Origin: Narthecium ossifragum
Lineage: Eukaryota; Streptophyta; Magnoliopsida; Dioscoreales; Nartheciaceae
DNA length: 64,000 nucleotides
NCBI GenBank assembly: GCA_963920575.1
Contig: OY986967.1
Coordinates: forward strand, 13,944,061-14,008,060
Direction of reading: 5' to 3'
The position numbers and the translations under genes are program-made. The notes below the pieces were generated by a model. It was not told the origin of the DNA and did not search any database. It saw only the letters and a list, made by a program, of their open reading frames with translations. Numbering within the stretch: the stretch's first letter is position 1; each line of letters opens with the position of its first letter. Positions 1 to 10,861 of this stretch are shown here, piece after piece.

Positions 1-2048
1 TGGGTCACGGTCTGACACGAAAGAAACTGGAACCCCGTGTAGTCTAACTACCTCTCTGACATACAAATTGCTCAACCTGTCAGTCGAGTCTGTCGTCCAC
101 ATAGGCAGGAAGTGCGTCGATTTGGTTAATTGATCAATGATGACTCAAATCGCGTCATTCCCCCTAGGAGATCTCGGTAGTCCGGTCACGAAGTCCATCG
201 TGATGTGCTCCCACTTCCACTCAGCTAGTGGAAGCGGTTGAAGTAACCCCGGAGTCCGCTAGTGCTCTGCCTTGACCTTTTGACAGGCAAGACAGCGCGA
301 TACGAACTCCGTCACTGCCCTCTGTGCCCGCTGCTGTGCGTAACTCCTCGAGCTCTGGGTCACCGTGCTGTGCCTCTAACACTCTGGCAAGAACTGCTGG
401 CATACTCTGCACTGCATAGAGAAAACTGCTGGATCCCCGATCCTCAAACTTGAGCCCCAACTGGCCCGCCGTCTCTAGAGTCTGCCACTGCCGCGCTGAC
501 AACCCTGCAACTGCTGCTCTGGTGTCTCTCACCTGTCTGCTCGGTGCGTCTGCTACGACGTTTGCCTTATCAGGATGGTAATGCAACGCAAAGTCGTAGT
601 CCTCCAGTAGCTCCATCCAGCGTCGCTGTAGATACTATAACCAACACCTCGCTCGGGGACGATCAACACTGGCGCACTGGTCAACCTGGTCCTCACCTCC
701 ACGAAGGCTCGCTCACAAGCATGATCCCACACGAACGGGACGCCCTTCTGTGTCAGTCTGGTCAACGGTCCGACAACTTTGGAGAAGTCCCGCACGAACC
801 GCCTATAGTACTCGCCAGGCCTAAGAAACTACGGACCTCAAACACTGTCCTCGGTCTCTGCCACTGTACCACTACCTCGACCTTGGTCGGGTCAACTAAG
901 ATTCCTGCTGCCGACACCACGTGTCCAAGGAACCCCACCTATGCAAGCTAGAACTCGCACTTGGAAGCCTTGGCATAAAGCCGATGCTCCCGAAGTAGCT
1001 GCAACACTGTCGCCAAGTGTCGCTCGTGCTCCGCCTCTAATCGGGAGTAGATAAGGATGTCGTCGACGAACACCACCACGAACTCGTCTAGAAAGGGCCG
1101 AAAGATCCTCTTCATGAGATACGTGAACGCTGCCGGTGCGTTCGTCAACCCAAACGGCATCACCACGAACTCGTACAGACCGTACCGAGTCCGGAATGCC
1201 GTCTTCGGGATGTCGCAATCCCGAACCCTCAACTGGTGGTAGCCGGTGCGGAGGTCGATCTTCGAGAACACTGAAGATCCTCGGAACTGGTCAAACAGGT
1301 CGTCGATCTGTGGCATCGGATACCGGTTCTTCATCGTCACCCTGTTGAGCCGCTTGTAGTCTATGCAAAGTCGAAGGGTACCATCCTTCTTCTTTGCGAA
1401 CAACACTGGCGCCCCCCAGGGAGACATGCTGGGATGGATGAAACCTCTGCTGGTAAGCTCGTCTAGTTGGGTCCTCAACTCACTCTGCTCTGCTGGTGCC
1501 ATCCTGAAAGCTGGGAGAGAGATCGGTGCGGTACCCGGTATTAGGTCGATATCAAAATCGACCTCTCTGGGCGGTGGAAGCCTTGGCAACACCTCGGGAA
1601 ACACGTCGGTGTAGTCGCACACGATCCGGGGGAAACTGCTCTGCTGCACTCCCTCTGACCCAAACAGGGACAGGCTGGCTAGCAAGGCTGAAAGCTCGCT
1701 GCCACGCCTCCCCACACCACAAACGAAGGAATCGGCTGAAAACCGATCCCCCAACAACACAAACTGTGTCCATCGGGTGTCCAAGCGACCACCCTCCGAC
1801 GACCACAGTCGATGATAGCCCGGTATGCTGCTAACCAGTCCATACGGAGTATCACATCGAAGCTTGTCATGTCTAGCACCCGCAGGTCTAGACAGACACG
1901 GAGCCCTCCAACCTCCAAAGAACAAGATCGGTAGACCCGGTCTACCCTGACTATGCCGCCGATCAGTGAGTCTACAGACTGTGCCACCTCTAGCCAACTC
2001 TTCTCTAATCGTCTAAGCACGGATGGCTCTGACACTGCCTGCTGGTAC
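1..2048 (-). pseudogene. CHR1: chromovirus pol remnant (protease, RT, RNase H, integrase)
   Basis: Reading leftwards on the minus strand, this is the pol part of a Ty3/gypsy chromovirus. The protease tail (about 2040-1750) contains 'CLDLRVLDM' and '[13 protein letters not shown]'. The RT follows (about 1600-850), with 'LCIDYKRLN', '[13 protein letters not shown]', '[12 protein letters not shown]' and the catalytic FVDD box near 1060. Partial RNase H and integrase reach the window edge. Compared with the fuller copy CHR3, it lacks about 240 bp of RNase H at about 629 and about 190 bp over the integrase zinc-binding HHCC region at about 320. It also has frame changes near 950 and 800, so it is not functional. 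Its gag continues beyond the solo LTR inserted at 2049. In life the product would copy element RNA to DNA and integrate it. Confidence 0.9.
2044..2048. repeat. Target site duplication GGTAC, left copy
   Basis: GGTAC lies directly before the LTR start (TGTCGCGCC) and again directly after the LTR end at 6038-6042. The CHR1 gag reading continues on both sides, so the two copies mark one clean insertion. Confidence 0.9.
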
Positions 2049-3822
2049 TGTCGCGCCCCGACCCGCAGACCCCAGACCGGGCCGGGACACGAGGGGGAAA
2101 AACCTACATCTACTAGCCTCAACTGGCGAAAACAGTTGAGACGAACACACAGCTGGCGGAAACAGCTGACAACAAACACAAGTGGAAGCAAAAGAACAAC
2201 AACTATTAATATCTATTACAAACAGATATAATAGAGTTAAACAAGGGTTCTAGTACAACGAGTCTACAAGGGATCTAAACAGTCCCCAAAAAAACTACAC
2301 ACCCACCGGGGTCTCCGCAATGGCACAAACAAAACCATCCTGACCCTCAGACATGGTCAAGAGTCGGCGCGCTGCCACGAGACGGCCTACGGGGAAGCAC
2401 CGGAGGGGAACAGGGACCCGCACCTGCAAACAACACAGTTCAGGTAGGAATGAGCAACAGCTCAGCAGGGTCCTACTCTACCACTCTCGCTAAGAAGGCA
2501 AACCCAAACGAACCAACTCTGAAGCCAAGTACTGAGGCTTGCCAAGGATCCCATAAATCCCGTCAATAACCCGAAGGGCTCCTGTCCCAAGTACGCCACT
2601 CCGACAGCCACTGCTCAGGGGTGGGCAACTCCGACAATCCCTGACACAGGGTGGACATGACGCTACTAGTAGGATACCCTTCTCCAAGCGGGATCTCCAC
2701 ACTTGGCGGAACGATCGAGGTTAAGACTACCATCTCTCAGTACTCCAAGCCACAGAGCCAACAAGACCCCTAACTCCTGACCAAAGACTAAGTCTAGCCA
2801 GGGAGTCCATCGATCCCATCGATGTTCTCCCCCCCCAGGGTTCCTGTCCAACGTACGTCCATCCGATAACCACTGCTCAAGGACTGGGCTACCTCCGACG
2901 GTCCCTGACACGGGTTGGGCCAGACGATACCTGATGTGCTGTCGCAGGCACTCAAAAATAAATCCAATACTCTTCAAAACAAATGTAGTAGTGCGAGCAC
3001 GAGTCGATCCCACGAAGAGTGTTCAGTCTAGTTTTGTGCTTAGTGAACAAAGATAGGGGGGTTTTAAACGTGAGGAAAAATAATAAAGAAATAATCTAAA
3101 TAAAAGAAACAAGTTGAATCAAGAGAACAAACCTTGGTCTGAGTCAACATCCACCATCGGAATCCGACAACTGATCATAGATGCAAGTATCAATCAATTC
3201 ATACCATGAATATTCACCGTCCGAATCAAATTCGAACCTCTCCTCGATCATAGTTAATTAGAAACAAGCGATCTAATCAACCCTAACTACTAGACAACCT
3301 AAGACAAGCGCTGTAGATTTAATCTAGTAGCAGCGTTAAGAATAGGGAGATCGATGAAGCTAAACAACACAAGCACAAGCGGTTGCATTTAATCTAGTTG
3401 AATATTCCTCCTAAGATCTAACAAGATATGATCAGCAGTAAATTATTAGATCCTAGTTGCTTCGCAGATTAGAGGGATCAAACAATTCCGGATTTGATAT
3501 CCAATCTAGCAGTAGATCGCAATGAATAATAGACTAGTAGCGCTTCTAGCAATTAAACAAGACAATCATGAAGATTTAATCTCAGAAGAACATCCAATAC
3601 TCATGTATAAACTGAACAATAAGAATAGATTAGATCTCACAGTTTCATTGATTCCGAAGTTTCAGTCTCCTCGACCAAGGATCAAGATTTAGCCACGCAG
3701 GGCCATCGAGAACAATCCTTAAAAGATTCTAATAAAAAAAATAAAACCTAGAAAAAATATAAATGAGGAGAAAGAGCAGCTAAAAGTGTCCAAGAATCCC
3801 CCCTCAAACCCTAGAAAGAGTC

Positions 3823-3831
3823 CTATTTATA
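3823..3831 (-). promoter_or_regulatory. LTR TATA box (TATAAATAG)
   Basis: TATAAATAG on the minus strand, in the same position relative to the GATCGATC block as in the three ATH1 LTRs. It is the likely core promoter of this LTR. Confidence 0.6.
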
Positions 3832-3896
3832 GCCTCAAGTGTATCCATCCTCGGAATAGATCAAGACCGTTGATTTTCTTTACTGGGAAAGGCCGA

Positions 3897-4255
3897 TCGA
3901 TCCTTCTCGGGGTGCTGGATCGATCGAATGCGTTAAAATCTTCAACTTCTATTTACGTCCGAGTCCGATCGATCAAACTTTAGGCGCTGGATCGATCGGA
4001 TGCGTGAAAATCCACCTTCTATGGCTATTTTTGAGTCCGATCGATCGAACTTTAGGTGTCCGATCGATTTGGCTCATAAAAATCTGCAATTTCTGACATT
4101 TCCCTAGTCCGATCGATCCAACTCTTGGAGTCGGATCGATCTGGCTCAGTAGGAGGGATGGTTCGATCGATCGAACCACATTCAGCCAAAAAATACATGT
4201 TTTGTCACGTTTCTGCATGGTCCGATCGATCGGACCCTGGGTGTCGGATCGCTCG
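3897..4255. repeat. GATCGATC palindrome cluster upstream of the LTR TATA box
   Basis: About ten copies of CGATCGATC-type palindromes, some mutated, stand in pairs such as CCGATCGATC ... GGATCGATC. The block starts about 65 bp upstream, in transcription sense, of the TATA box. It matches the arrays in the ATH1 LTRs. Confidence 0.75.
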
Positions 4256-4978
4256 GACTGTTCAGCTTATTCACTGCTCTGCCATCCAGACTGCGCCATC
4301 GGTACTAAAATTGCCGTAACTTCCTCTAGGAAACTCGGAATCACGAACCGTAAAATTCTCCAGAATCTAGACTTCAAGAACTTTCCAACCATATATGGCA
4401 CATCATCTGGTTCTTCATGAGCAGATACAGATTAATCTTTAAAGTTGATCCATGCACTCTTTTCAGCTTCTTTTCGACTTAAGGACTTCAATTGCATCCT
4501 AAATCAAAATATAAGAATAATGAGTGTATTTAGGAACTAAATAAGCATAGGAGACTAGGTATTAAGGGATAAAAATATAACATTATGCATTCTCATTAAT
4601 ACATGTAGGACACCCTTACCCGTGTTGGCCACCAGCATGGGGACACAAGTCGGGTAAAGGCATTCCCCACTTAGCCTTTGATCACCGAAGTTCACGGGTC
4701 AACCCCACCCAGTAATAACTTAGCATGTCTAATGCACAGGAAACAGGGTAGGATAAATATAAAGCAGTAACAAACAGCACAACAAGGGCACACCTTCGGC
4801 CCATTTATACTATCACTCCCAAGGGTCATGACTCCTTCGGTTAACCACAAAGCAGTAAATAATAAGCATGATGAATAACAAAGTAAGCCCCAAGGGCAGA
4901 ACCGTCAAAACCACCTACATGCGAAGCCCCGCGGGCAAGACAACATTTAAAACCATAAAAGTCCTCCCTGCATCAAAG

Positions 4979-5249
4979 GAGATCGATCTCATGTAGCAAT
5001 GAGATCGATCTGCCTCAAGGCGATAGGCACCCGTCCAGGTCACCCCCACGGGATCGATCTCCACCCACCCGTCCAGGTCACCCCCACGGGATCGATCTCC
5101 ACCCATATGGAGATCGATCTCGTAGGTGACGTAGGACGCACTGACGCCAGCCGCCAAGAGATCGATCTCCCTCCCAGGGAAATCGCTCTCGTTCGGGCGG
5201 GTTGGGCCACCCCGACCGAGATCGATCTCATCCCATGAGATCGATCTGG
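4979..5249. repeat. AGATCGATCT palindrome cluster in the chromovirus solo LTR
   Basis: Eight GATCGATC palindromes, mostly as AGATCGATCT or GGATCGATCT, plus one decayed copy lie within about 270 bp. Part of the block is a 41-bp direct duplication (about 5028-5068 and 5069-5108). The flanking bases differ from the ATH1 version, so the two clusters are not copies of each other. Confidence 0.8.
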
Positions 5250-6037
5250 ATTGGGTCCACCGGCGGCCGGACGGCGAAGAATACCGCTGGAAACCACAAC
5301 CAAACCTCACCAAACTAGGTGGGCCGGTAGATCTAAGTACCACGAAGCTACTCAAGGCTTCAAAATCGGAAAACATCAACTCCACAAGGAGATCCATCGA
5401 AATCAAAACCGGATTTCAAACCCTCAAAAGCGACTAGAGTCTTTGAGTAAGAAACCTACCTCTACAGAGCTGCTTCGATCCACGAAGCCTAGCCTAGGAT
5501 CTTCCTCACGCCGTCACGGTTCCAACGAGCCTTCAAGCTCCGAGAACGGTGGCCGGAGGAGGGAGAACGGAGGAGGAAAGGGCTGCCGGAACAGGGGAAG
5601 AAAAACAAAGCCGGGAGGAGGAAGAATGGTAAGAAAGGAAGGAGGAGGGGAAGGGATAAGGCCGGGGGAAAGTCGACGAAGGCGGGGTAAAGGTGAAGGA
5701 GGGGAGCAAAAGTCTCCCCTCCCCTGACAGGGGAAGCGACGGCAATCGCCGTGGCCGTCCTTCGAACGCCACCGCCAACGACTTCCAGGCACAGAGAGAT
5801 CGATCTCCATGCCATGCAGATCGATCTCCATTGCCCAGAACGACAACCTTGGGCTGAGACTCAAGCCCAAGCCCAGAAATTCCGGTCCCGGGTCCACCTA
5901 ACCATTCTAAACAAACACAAGCACTAAACAAGGTCTGTGTGTGCACACCCAGTGTGAAACGACCGCCAAGGCGCAATTTCCCAAATTGCCCTTGGGTCAA
6001 CAACAAGCCAAAGGAAAAAGAGGGGCGGGTCCTCACA

Positions 6038-6042
6038 GGTAC
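6038..6042. repeat. Target site duplication GGTAC, right copy
   Basis: Second copy of the 5-bp duplication flanking the solo LTR. The CHR1 gag sequence resumes directly behind it. Confidence 0.9.
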
Positions 6043-6217
6043 TGCTGGTACTGCTGTGGCGGCTGGAAAAGCTGAACGGTGTCCGGCTGCTCGCGCCCTG
6101 GAAGAGCAAACACACGCCCCCGGTGGCCGCCTCCACCTTTGTAGCGGCCCAATCCCGCCCCCGATCCGCGCCCGCCACTGCTCCCCTGCCAAGCACTGGA
6201 CCCTCCGCCTCGACTCC
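6043..6217 (-). pseudogene. CHR1 gag fragment
   Basis: This matches base for base, with scattered changes, the gag stretch of CHR3 at about 43615-43790. That stretch encodes the Arg/Gly-rich tail after the zinc knuckle and the 'GRVFALP.HEQLDTV' region before the protease. It joins the CHR1 protease across the solo LTR. The upstream half of gag is missing because the sequence runs straight into an LTR at about 6218. Confidence 0.8.
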
Positions 6218-7042
6218 ATTGAGGACCTGTCCCTCTACCCCTGTGGCTCGTTGTAGACCACAAGGACAATTTGGTAAATTGCGCCTTGTTGGTTTGTTTC
6301 ACACCCGCGTGTGCACACACTGGCCTTATTTGTGTTATTGCTTATTTAGAATGGCTAGGTGGACCGCCTTTGGGCAGCTGACAACCCTTGAGCGATCGAT
6401 CGCTCCTTGGAACGATCGATCGGACTCGTGAGCGAGTCGGTGGGTTTTGATCCGCTCGGATCGATCCGACTTGGTGTTGGGATCGATCCGAGGCGCGAGC
6501 GATCGATCACTCCTTGGAGCGACTGATCGGACTCGCGTCGGTGGCTTTTCTGCTTCGCGAGGACGGCCGCCGTTGGCCGTCACTCTCTCCTATCAGAGGG
6601 GGAGGACTTTCCCTCCCCTCCTTTCTCTTTTCCCCCCTTCCCCCGGCTTTCCCCTTCCCCTTTTCCCTTCTTTTCTTCCTCCTCCTTTCTTCTTCCTTCT
6701 TCTTTCTTCTCCCGGAAGCTCTGCTTTCTTCCCCTGTTTCCGGCAACCACCTTCCTCTCTTCCGTTCTCCGTCCTCCGGTCATCATTTTGGGTGTTCTAA
6801 GGCTCGTTGGATCCGTGACAACGAGAGGAAGATCCCTGAAGTGGTTTAGAACCTTGTTGGTGATCAACTCGCGGGGAATCAGCCGGGTTAGCGTTCTTCG
6901 GTAGGTTCTTCTTCCTACTGTGTTCTTTAATGGATTCCTCACGGCTAGTAGAATTACTTATTTAAGTTTGATGATAATTGGTTGAGATTTGAGTAGGGTT
7001 TATGCATGATTAATCTCGGATTTCTGGTTTTCTGCTGTTCTT
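6218..7042 (+). mobile_element. Chromovirus LTR fragment, plus orientation (left palindrome arm)
   Basis: It starts near TTGAGGACCTGTCC, a worn form of the family terminus TGTGAGGACC. It then has AATTTGGTAAATT, GTGTGCACACAC, a GATCGATC group (6393-6515) and a long pyrimidine tract (about 6595-6720). It stops at the palindrome centre, so the 3' half of the LTR is absent. Confidence 0.8.
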
Positions 7043-7043
7043 G

Positions 7044-7989
7044 AAGAACAGCAGAAACCGGAAAATCCGAGATTAATCATGCATAAATCCTACTAAAATC
7101 TACACCAAAGATCATGAAACTTATATAAGAAATTCTACTAGGCAAGAGAAATCTAACAACACCAAGATCAAGAAGATCCAACGGCTAGATCACGAGAAAC
7201 CTAATAAAGAACACTTGTAGGTAGAAGAACCTACCGAAGAACGCTAAACCCGGTTGATCCCCGCAAACCAGACACCAACACGATTCCAAACCACACCAAG
7301 GGCATTCCTCTCATTGTCACGGATCCAACGAGCCTTAGAACACCCAAAATGATGGCTGGAGGAGGAAGAAAGGAAGAAAGGAAGAAAGGAAGAAAGGAAG
7401 AAAGGAAGAAACGAAGAAAGGAAGGTGGCTGCCGAAAAAACAGGGGAAGAGAACCGCCGGGAGAGAAGAAAAGAGGAAGGAAGAAGAAGAAGGAAGAGGG
7501 AGGAGGAGAAAAGGAGGAAAGGGGGAGGTGACAGCCGGAAAAGGGGGAAGAAAGTGAAAGGAGGGAAGGGAAAGTCCTCCCCTTCTGACAGAGGAGAGTG
7601 ACGGCCTACGGCGGTCGTCCTCGCGAAGCATAAAACAAACCGACTCGAGTCCGATCGATCGCTCTCGAGCCGCCAGCCTCCCAAGAACCTTCTGCACTAA
7701 GCGATCGATCTCCAAAGCATGTCAGATCGATCTGGCTAGCAAGGCCAGATCAATCTCATTAGCAATTCAGATCGATCTCTTTCGCCCAGAAAGGCAAACT
7801 TGGGCTAAAACACAAGCCCAAGCTCAGATCTTTCGATCTCGGGTTCACCTAGCCATTCTAAACAAACACTAACACAAACAAGGTCAGTGTGTGCACACGC
7901 GGGTGTGAAACAAACCAACAAGGCGTAATTTACCAAATTACCCTTGCGGTCTACAACGAGCCACAGGGGTAGAGGGACAGGTCCTTACA
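7044..7989 (-). mobile_element. Chromovirus LTR fragment, minus orientation (right palindrome arm)
   Basis: This carries the same modules as the left arm in reverse: a purine tract with (GGAAGAAA)n at 7363-7425, GATCGATC sites at 7650-7780, GTGTGCACAC, AATTTACCAAATT, and the terminus CCTTACA at 7989. By orientation and position it could be the remaining outer half of the CHR1 5' LTR. The CTCGT that follows has no partner inside the window. Confidence 0.75.
7363..7425. repeat. (GGAAGAAA)n purine microsatellite
   Basis: Near-perfect 8-bp purine repeats within the longer purine tract of the LTR. They translate as a charged ORF that has no coding character. Confidence 0.85.
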
Positions 7990-8489
7990 CTCGTCCCCGT
8001 GCAGCTGTGTTGGCTTGGGACTGGAGTCGGGTGTGGCTTTGGGTGCAGCCACCGATTCGGGACAGGAGCTTGGGTTGGTTGCTCTTGTTGGGGTGTTTGC
8101 TAGAGGTTGGAAACCTCTAGGTGTCCGTCGCCCATGTGTGGGACACGTTGGGGTTCAACGGCTTCCTTGATTTGCGCTGGTTGGTCGCACATCGAGTTGC
8201 GTTTGTTTGCCATGGAAAGGTGTTGTGGGTACACCTGACGGCGTTGTTTTGCTCTCGTTGAAGGTCACTGGTTGGCGCGTCTTCTGGTTGCCGAGAGCTG
8301 GGGTTGTTCACCAGTCTGTGGTGAAATCCTCCCCCTTTGTTTTTGAGGGTGCTCGGGAGAGCAAGGTTTCCCTAGTGTCATTGTTTGTGCAGCTGTCCTT
8401 TTGAGGATCTTCCAGGATATTCCGTCTTCGCAGGGTTGCTGAGTTTGGACTCGAGGTTCGTTCGGGTCAATTCAGCCGGTGTCTTCAGT
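7990..8489. other. Unassigned GC-moderate sequence between LTR palindrome and CHR2
   Basis: I recognise no domain, LTR terminus or TIR here. GTGTTGTGGG and TGTT/GTTG-rich wording recall 22740-22960 on the other side of ATH1, so this may be decayed CHR2 leader or gag, but the match is too weak to assert. Confidence 0.3.
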
Positions 8490-9560
8490 AAGCTCATCGC
8501 AGAGACCTCAAGGCCGAGTAGGACGGGCTGTATTTGGGGCAGATGCGTCCGTCGAGGATGTGTGTTCGCTCTTCGGGACCACGAGCAGCTGGACCGCGGG
8601 TAGCAGTTTCCGCCGTCTCAGCAGTTTCAACAGTCACATCAGTAGACTGTCCCTGAACCTTCCGTTCTCCGAGGGGTACGTGCCCGTTGCAGTGCGTCAC
8701 CGGGATGCTTGTCAGCTTAGAGTCATGTTGACCTTCTCGTAAGTCGGACTTCGCACCAGCTACAATCAGATAAAGATTCGGGATTGCGACATCCCAATGA
8801 CGACTTTCAGTACTTGATACGGATTGTGTCAGCGGTGGGTAGATTAGTTGTCGTACCTGAGCTCGAGGCAGATATGCGACGAAAAATATCGAAGGCAGTA
8901 TTCGAAATTCAGCAGACGTATCGCCAGGACTGTGGACCTTTGACCAGGAGATCGGAGCACTAGTCTTAAAGTCACTACGACAGTGCCTTTAAGGGTGATA
9001 GCAACTGGTAGTTGCTAGAAAGGTCTCGACCTTTCGGGTGTATCACCTCTCAGTTTAGGCTAATGCCGTAGTTCTTACCTCAAACAGATGGGCCAGAGAA
9101 ATTAGAACAACTTTGGCAGCAGTGACAATCTGTCAGTGGCGGATGTGGAGGCAGTTATCCAGTTCAGACATCACCTACCATTATAGACGACATCAGACAA
9201 TCCCCAAAGAGATTATTACATATCAGACAAAGACTCATGACGACATGGAGCGACGATGACACAGAGCCTTCAGAGATTTCTGTTGGCATCCGCAGACAGT
9301 TGATTGTGCTCCAGAGGTCGAGTAGCAGTTTCAAAACTGTGCGAGGGCATCGTGCGTGAGATCGACTACTTCCTTATTGCTGTTCATCCAGGAGGCACAG
9401 AGATTATCATGGACTTCGTCATCAACTTAGTTGGCACCAAATGCAGAGGTCAGACACAGAGTTCGTTCCTTATAACCTCACCTGTCAGGAGGTGGAGGCG
9501 GAATGTCGGCATATAACAGACTTGTTACGACCGTTTTCGGTGTCAGAGTGGATATCATAG
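8490..9560 (+). pseudogene. CHR2: degenerate chromovirus gag/pol, 5' part
   Basis: The plus strand holds scattered recognisable pieces of a gypsy polyprotein. 'GCVFAL.DHEQLD' near 8560 corresponds to the gag tail seen in CHR3. Around 8755-8820, 'IRDCDIP' and its flanks correspond to the RT strand '[11 protein letters not shown]'. Between and after these the frame is lost, with stops and deletions, and most of RT and RNase H cannot be followed. ATH1 then interrupts the element at 9561 and pol resumes at 21925. Base changes are much denser than in CHR1 or CHR3, so this is the oldest chromovirus here. Confidence 0.65.
9556..9560. repeat. Target site duplication CATAG, left copy of ATH1 array
   Basis: CATAG precedes the first LTR and recurs at 21920-21924 after the third LTR. 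It does not occur at the inner LTR boundaries. Confidence 0.93.
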
Positions 9561-10387
9561 TGATGAATAAATTTTAAATCTCGCAAGTATACGAATCGGT
9601 GCAATCAGTATAGTAGCAAGACGAGTATCGTACCCAAAGAGATTTGTAGAGATTATTAGAGTAAAATACTAAAGAACAGAAAAGAAAGAAAATAAGAAAG
9701 GGAAAATAAGAGATATGAAGTATTGAGAATAGAAGATCTAATAACGAAATAAGAAAACGATAGAAATATGATGGATGAATACTAAGGTTCCGATTTCACC
9801 ATAACATCCTCATTCTATGCATTGAATCAATCAAGATTTCAGTTTATTTCCAAGGGCTCGTTCTTCCGGTATGATGATCCGTTCGGCCGCGGTCTTCACC
9901 AAGTACCCCCAATTAACCCTAGTTAATGAACCCATAACTAAGTGTTAACCAAGAATCCATTAAGCTCTGAAGAACACTTATGAACCAAGAATACTCTTAG
10001 CTTGAACCCGGCCTCGACATAAACTCATTCATTCATAGATCCTGCAAGATTAGGGAATGAACCCTCGCCCAATCTCACATAAAACAATCCATAATACTTT
10101 TATTGGCCAGATAAATGTATTTAAGATCTCAGTTATAATAATGAATAAATCAAGGAAAATAAACTGATAAAATAATCATGATCCAATAACATAGAATGAT
10201 TCAGTTAGGGCTACATCGGTACCTTAGAAAAGAAACTAGCCACTCATGTTCACCATGAGGGCAACAAAACTAATGGAGAAATAAAGAAGAAATAAGAAAA
10301 GAAAACCAAGCCTGGAACCCTTCTTCTTGCCTCCAAACGCTGCCAAAAAGTCCTCCAAAAGTCCCCCTTTTGATAACCCTAAGTGTC

Positions 10388-10396
10388 CTATTTATA
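10388..10396 (-). promoter_or_regulatory. ATH1 LTR1 TATA box
   Basis: TATAAATAG on the minus strand, 827 bp from the LTR edge, identical in offset in all three LTRs. It lies about 50 bp downstream of the GATCGATC array. Confidence 0.7.
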
Positions 10397-10446
10397 GGCC
10401 TAAACTCGGGTTAAATCAAAACCGTTGATTTAATTCACTGGAATCG

Positions 10447-10861
10447 TCCGATCGATCCTCCTCGCGATGTTGGATCGATCGGTCTCATTGAAATCTCCAA
10501 CTTCTATTTACGCCCGAGCCCGATCGATCGGACTAAGGGAGTCGGATCGATCGACTTCGTAAAAATTCTTCATCTCTGGCTCTTCCCGAGTTCGATCGAT
10601 GGTCCGATCGATCGAATTGTGTTCCTCTAAAAAGCATACGTTCTGTCACCCTTTAATTCCCAAGTCCGATCGATCGGACTATGAGTGTTGGATCGATCGG
10701 TTGAGTAAAAATCAGCTGTTTTTGGCTTTTTCCGAGTCCGATCAATCGGACCATTGGTGTCGGATCGATCAGACCCCATAAGAGCGATGGAGGGATCGAT
10801 CGGATGTGTTGTGGCTGAAAAACACATGTTCTGTCACGTTTTTGCGTGGTCCGATCGATCG
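10447..10861. repeat. U3 palindrome array, LTR1
   Basis: Twelve GATCGATC sites (a few with one mismatch) in about 415 bp. They are arranged as CCGATCGATCGG followed about 23 bp later by GGATCGATCGG. The pairs recur about every 70-75 bp with similar spacers (GTAAAAAT...GGCT), so this is a decayed tandem repeat. It lies directly upstream of the LTR promoter. Confidence 0.85.

Larger units (their letters stand above)
2932..4595 (-). mobile_element. Athila-like solo LTR related to the ATH1 LTR (approximate ends)
   Basis: From about 4190 to 4480 this is closely similar to the ATH1 LTRs. The rest shares their layout: a TATA box facing left and a GATCGATC-rich block just upstream of it. No internal coding region accompanies it. 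Length is about 1.66 kb against 1674 bp for ATH1 LTRs. The termini (TGATGTGC on the left, TCTCA on the right) are my best guess; I could not find a convincing target duplication, so the ends may be off by tens of bases. Confidence 0.7.
2049..6037 (-). mobile_element. Solo chromovirus LTR, itself interrupted, inserted in CHR1 gag
   Basis: The segment begins TGTCGCGCC and ends GTCCTCACA, the termini of the chromovirus LTRs at 38121 and 44490, and GGTAC flanks it on both sides. No PBS, gag or pol belongs to it, so it is a solo LTR left by LTR-LTR recombination. Without the nested LTR it is about 2.3 kb, within the 2.0-2.6 kb range of the CHR3 LTRs. From 4600 to 4910 it resembles the reverse complement of 25200-25300. 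From 5510 to 5760 it has the family's purine-rich tract, and near 5940-5990 the conserved TGTGTGCACAC and AATTT-NNN-AAATT block close to its sense 5' end. Confidence 0.9.
6218..7989. repeat. Large inverted repeat of two chromovirus LTR halves
   Basis: The left arm (about 6218-7042) and right arm (7044-7989) are reverse complements, interrupted only by small indels and length differences in the purine/pyrimidine tracts. The centre is at 7043 inside CTGTTCTT-G-AAGAACAG. In intact LTRs of the family (39167, 46203) the same site is a short natural palindrome, CTGTTCTT-C-AAGAACAG. The long palindrome therefore pivots exactly on a pre-existing hairpin. Both arms end outward at the LTR terminus (AGGACCTGTCC on the left, GGTCCTTACA on the right). 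Confidence 0.9.

Noticed and set aside
5489..6219. Overlapping ORFs over 5.5-6.2 kb and the purine/pyrimidine tracts at 6600-6750, 7350-7570, 39450-39700 and 46470-46840
   Set aside because: These are open because of simple purine or pyrimidine composition of the LTR. Frames are open on both strands and not conserved between LTR copies.
9388..9450. Integrase start motif 'IIMDFVINLV'
   Set aside because: It resembles the integrase 'ITMDFVTGL' strand, but a better integrase match starts at 21925 in the same element. One of the two must be chance or a rearranged piece, so I did not annotate it separately.
10599..10827. Short ORFs on both strands over the LTR palindrome arrays (also 15939-16167 and 21284-21512)
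   Set aside because: They come from GATCGATC words, which translate as repeated 'SDRSD' or 'PIDRS' in several frames. They lie in LTR U3 and have no domain.
10447..10861. CRISPR-like array
   Set aside because: The repeats are short palindromes with related spacers inside a plant LTR. No direct repeats of fixed length, no cas genes, wrong kind of genome.
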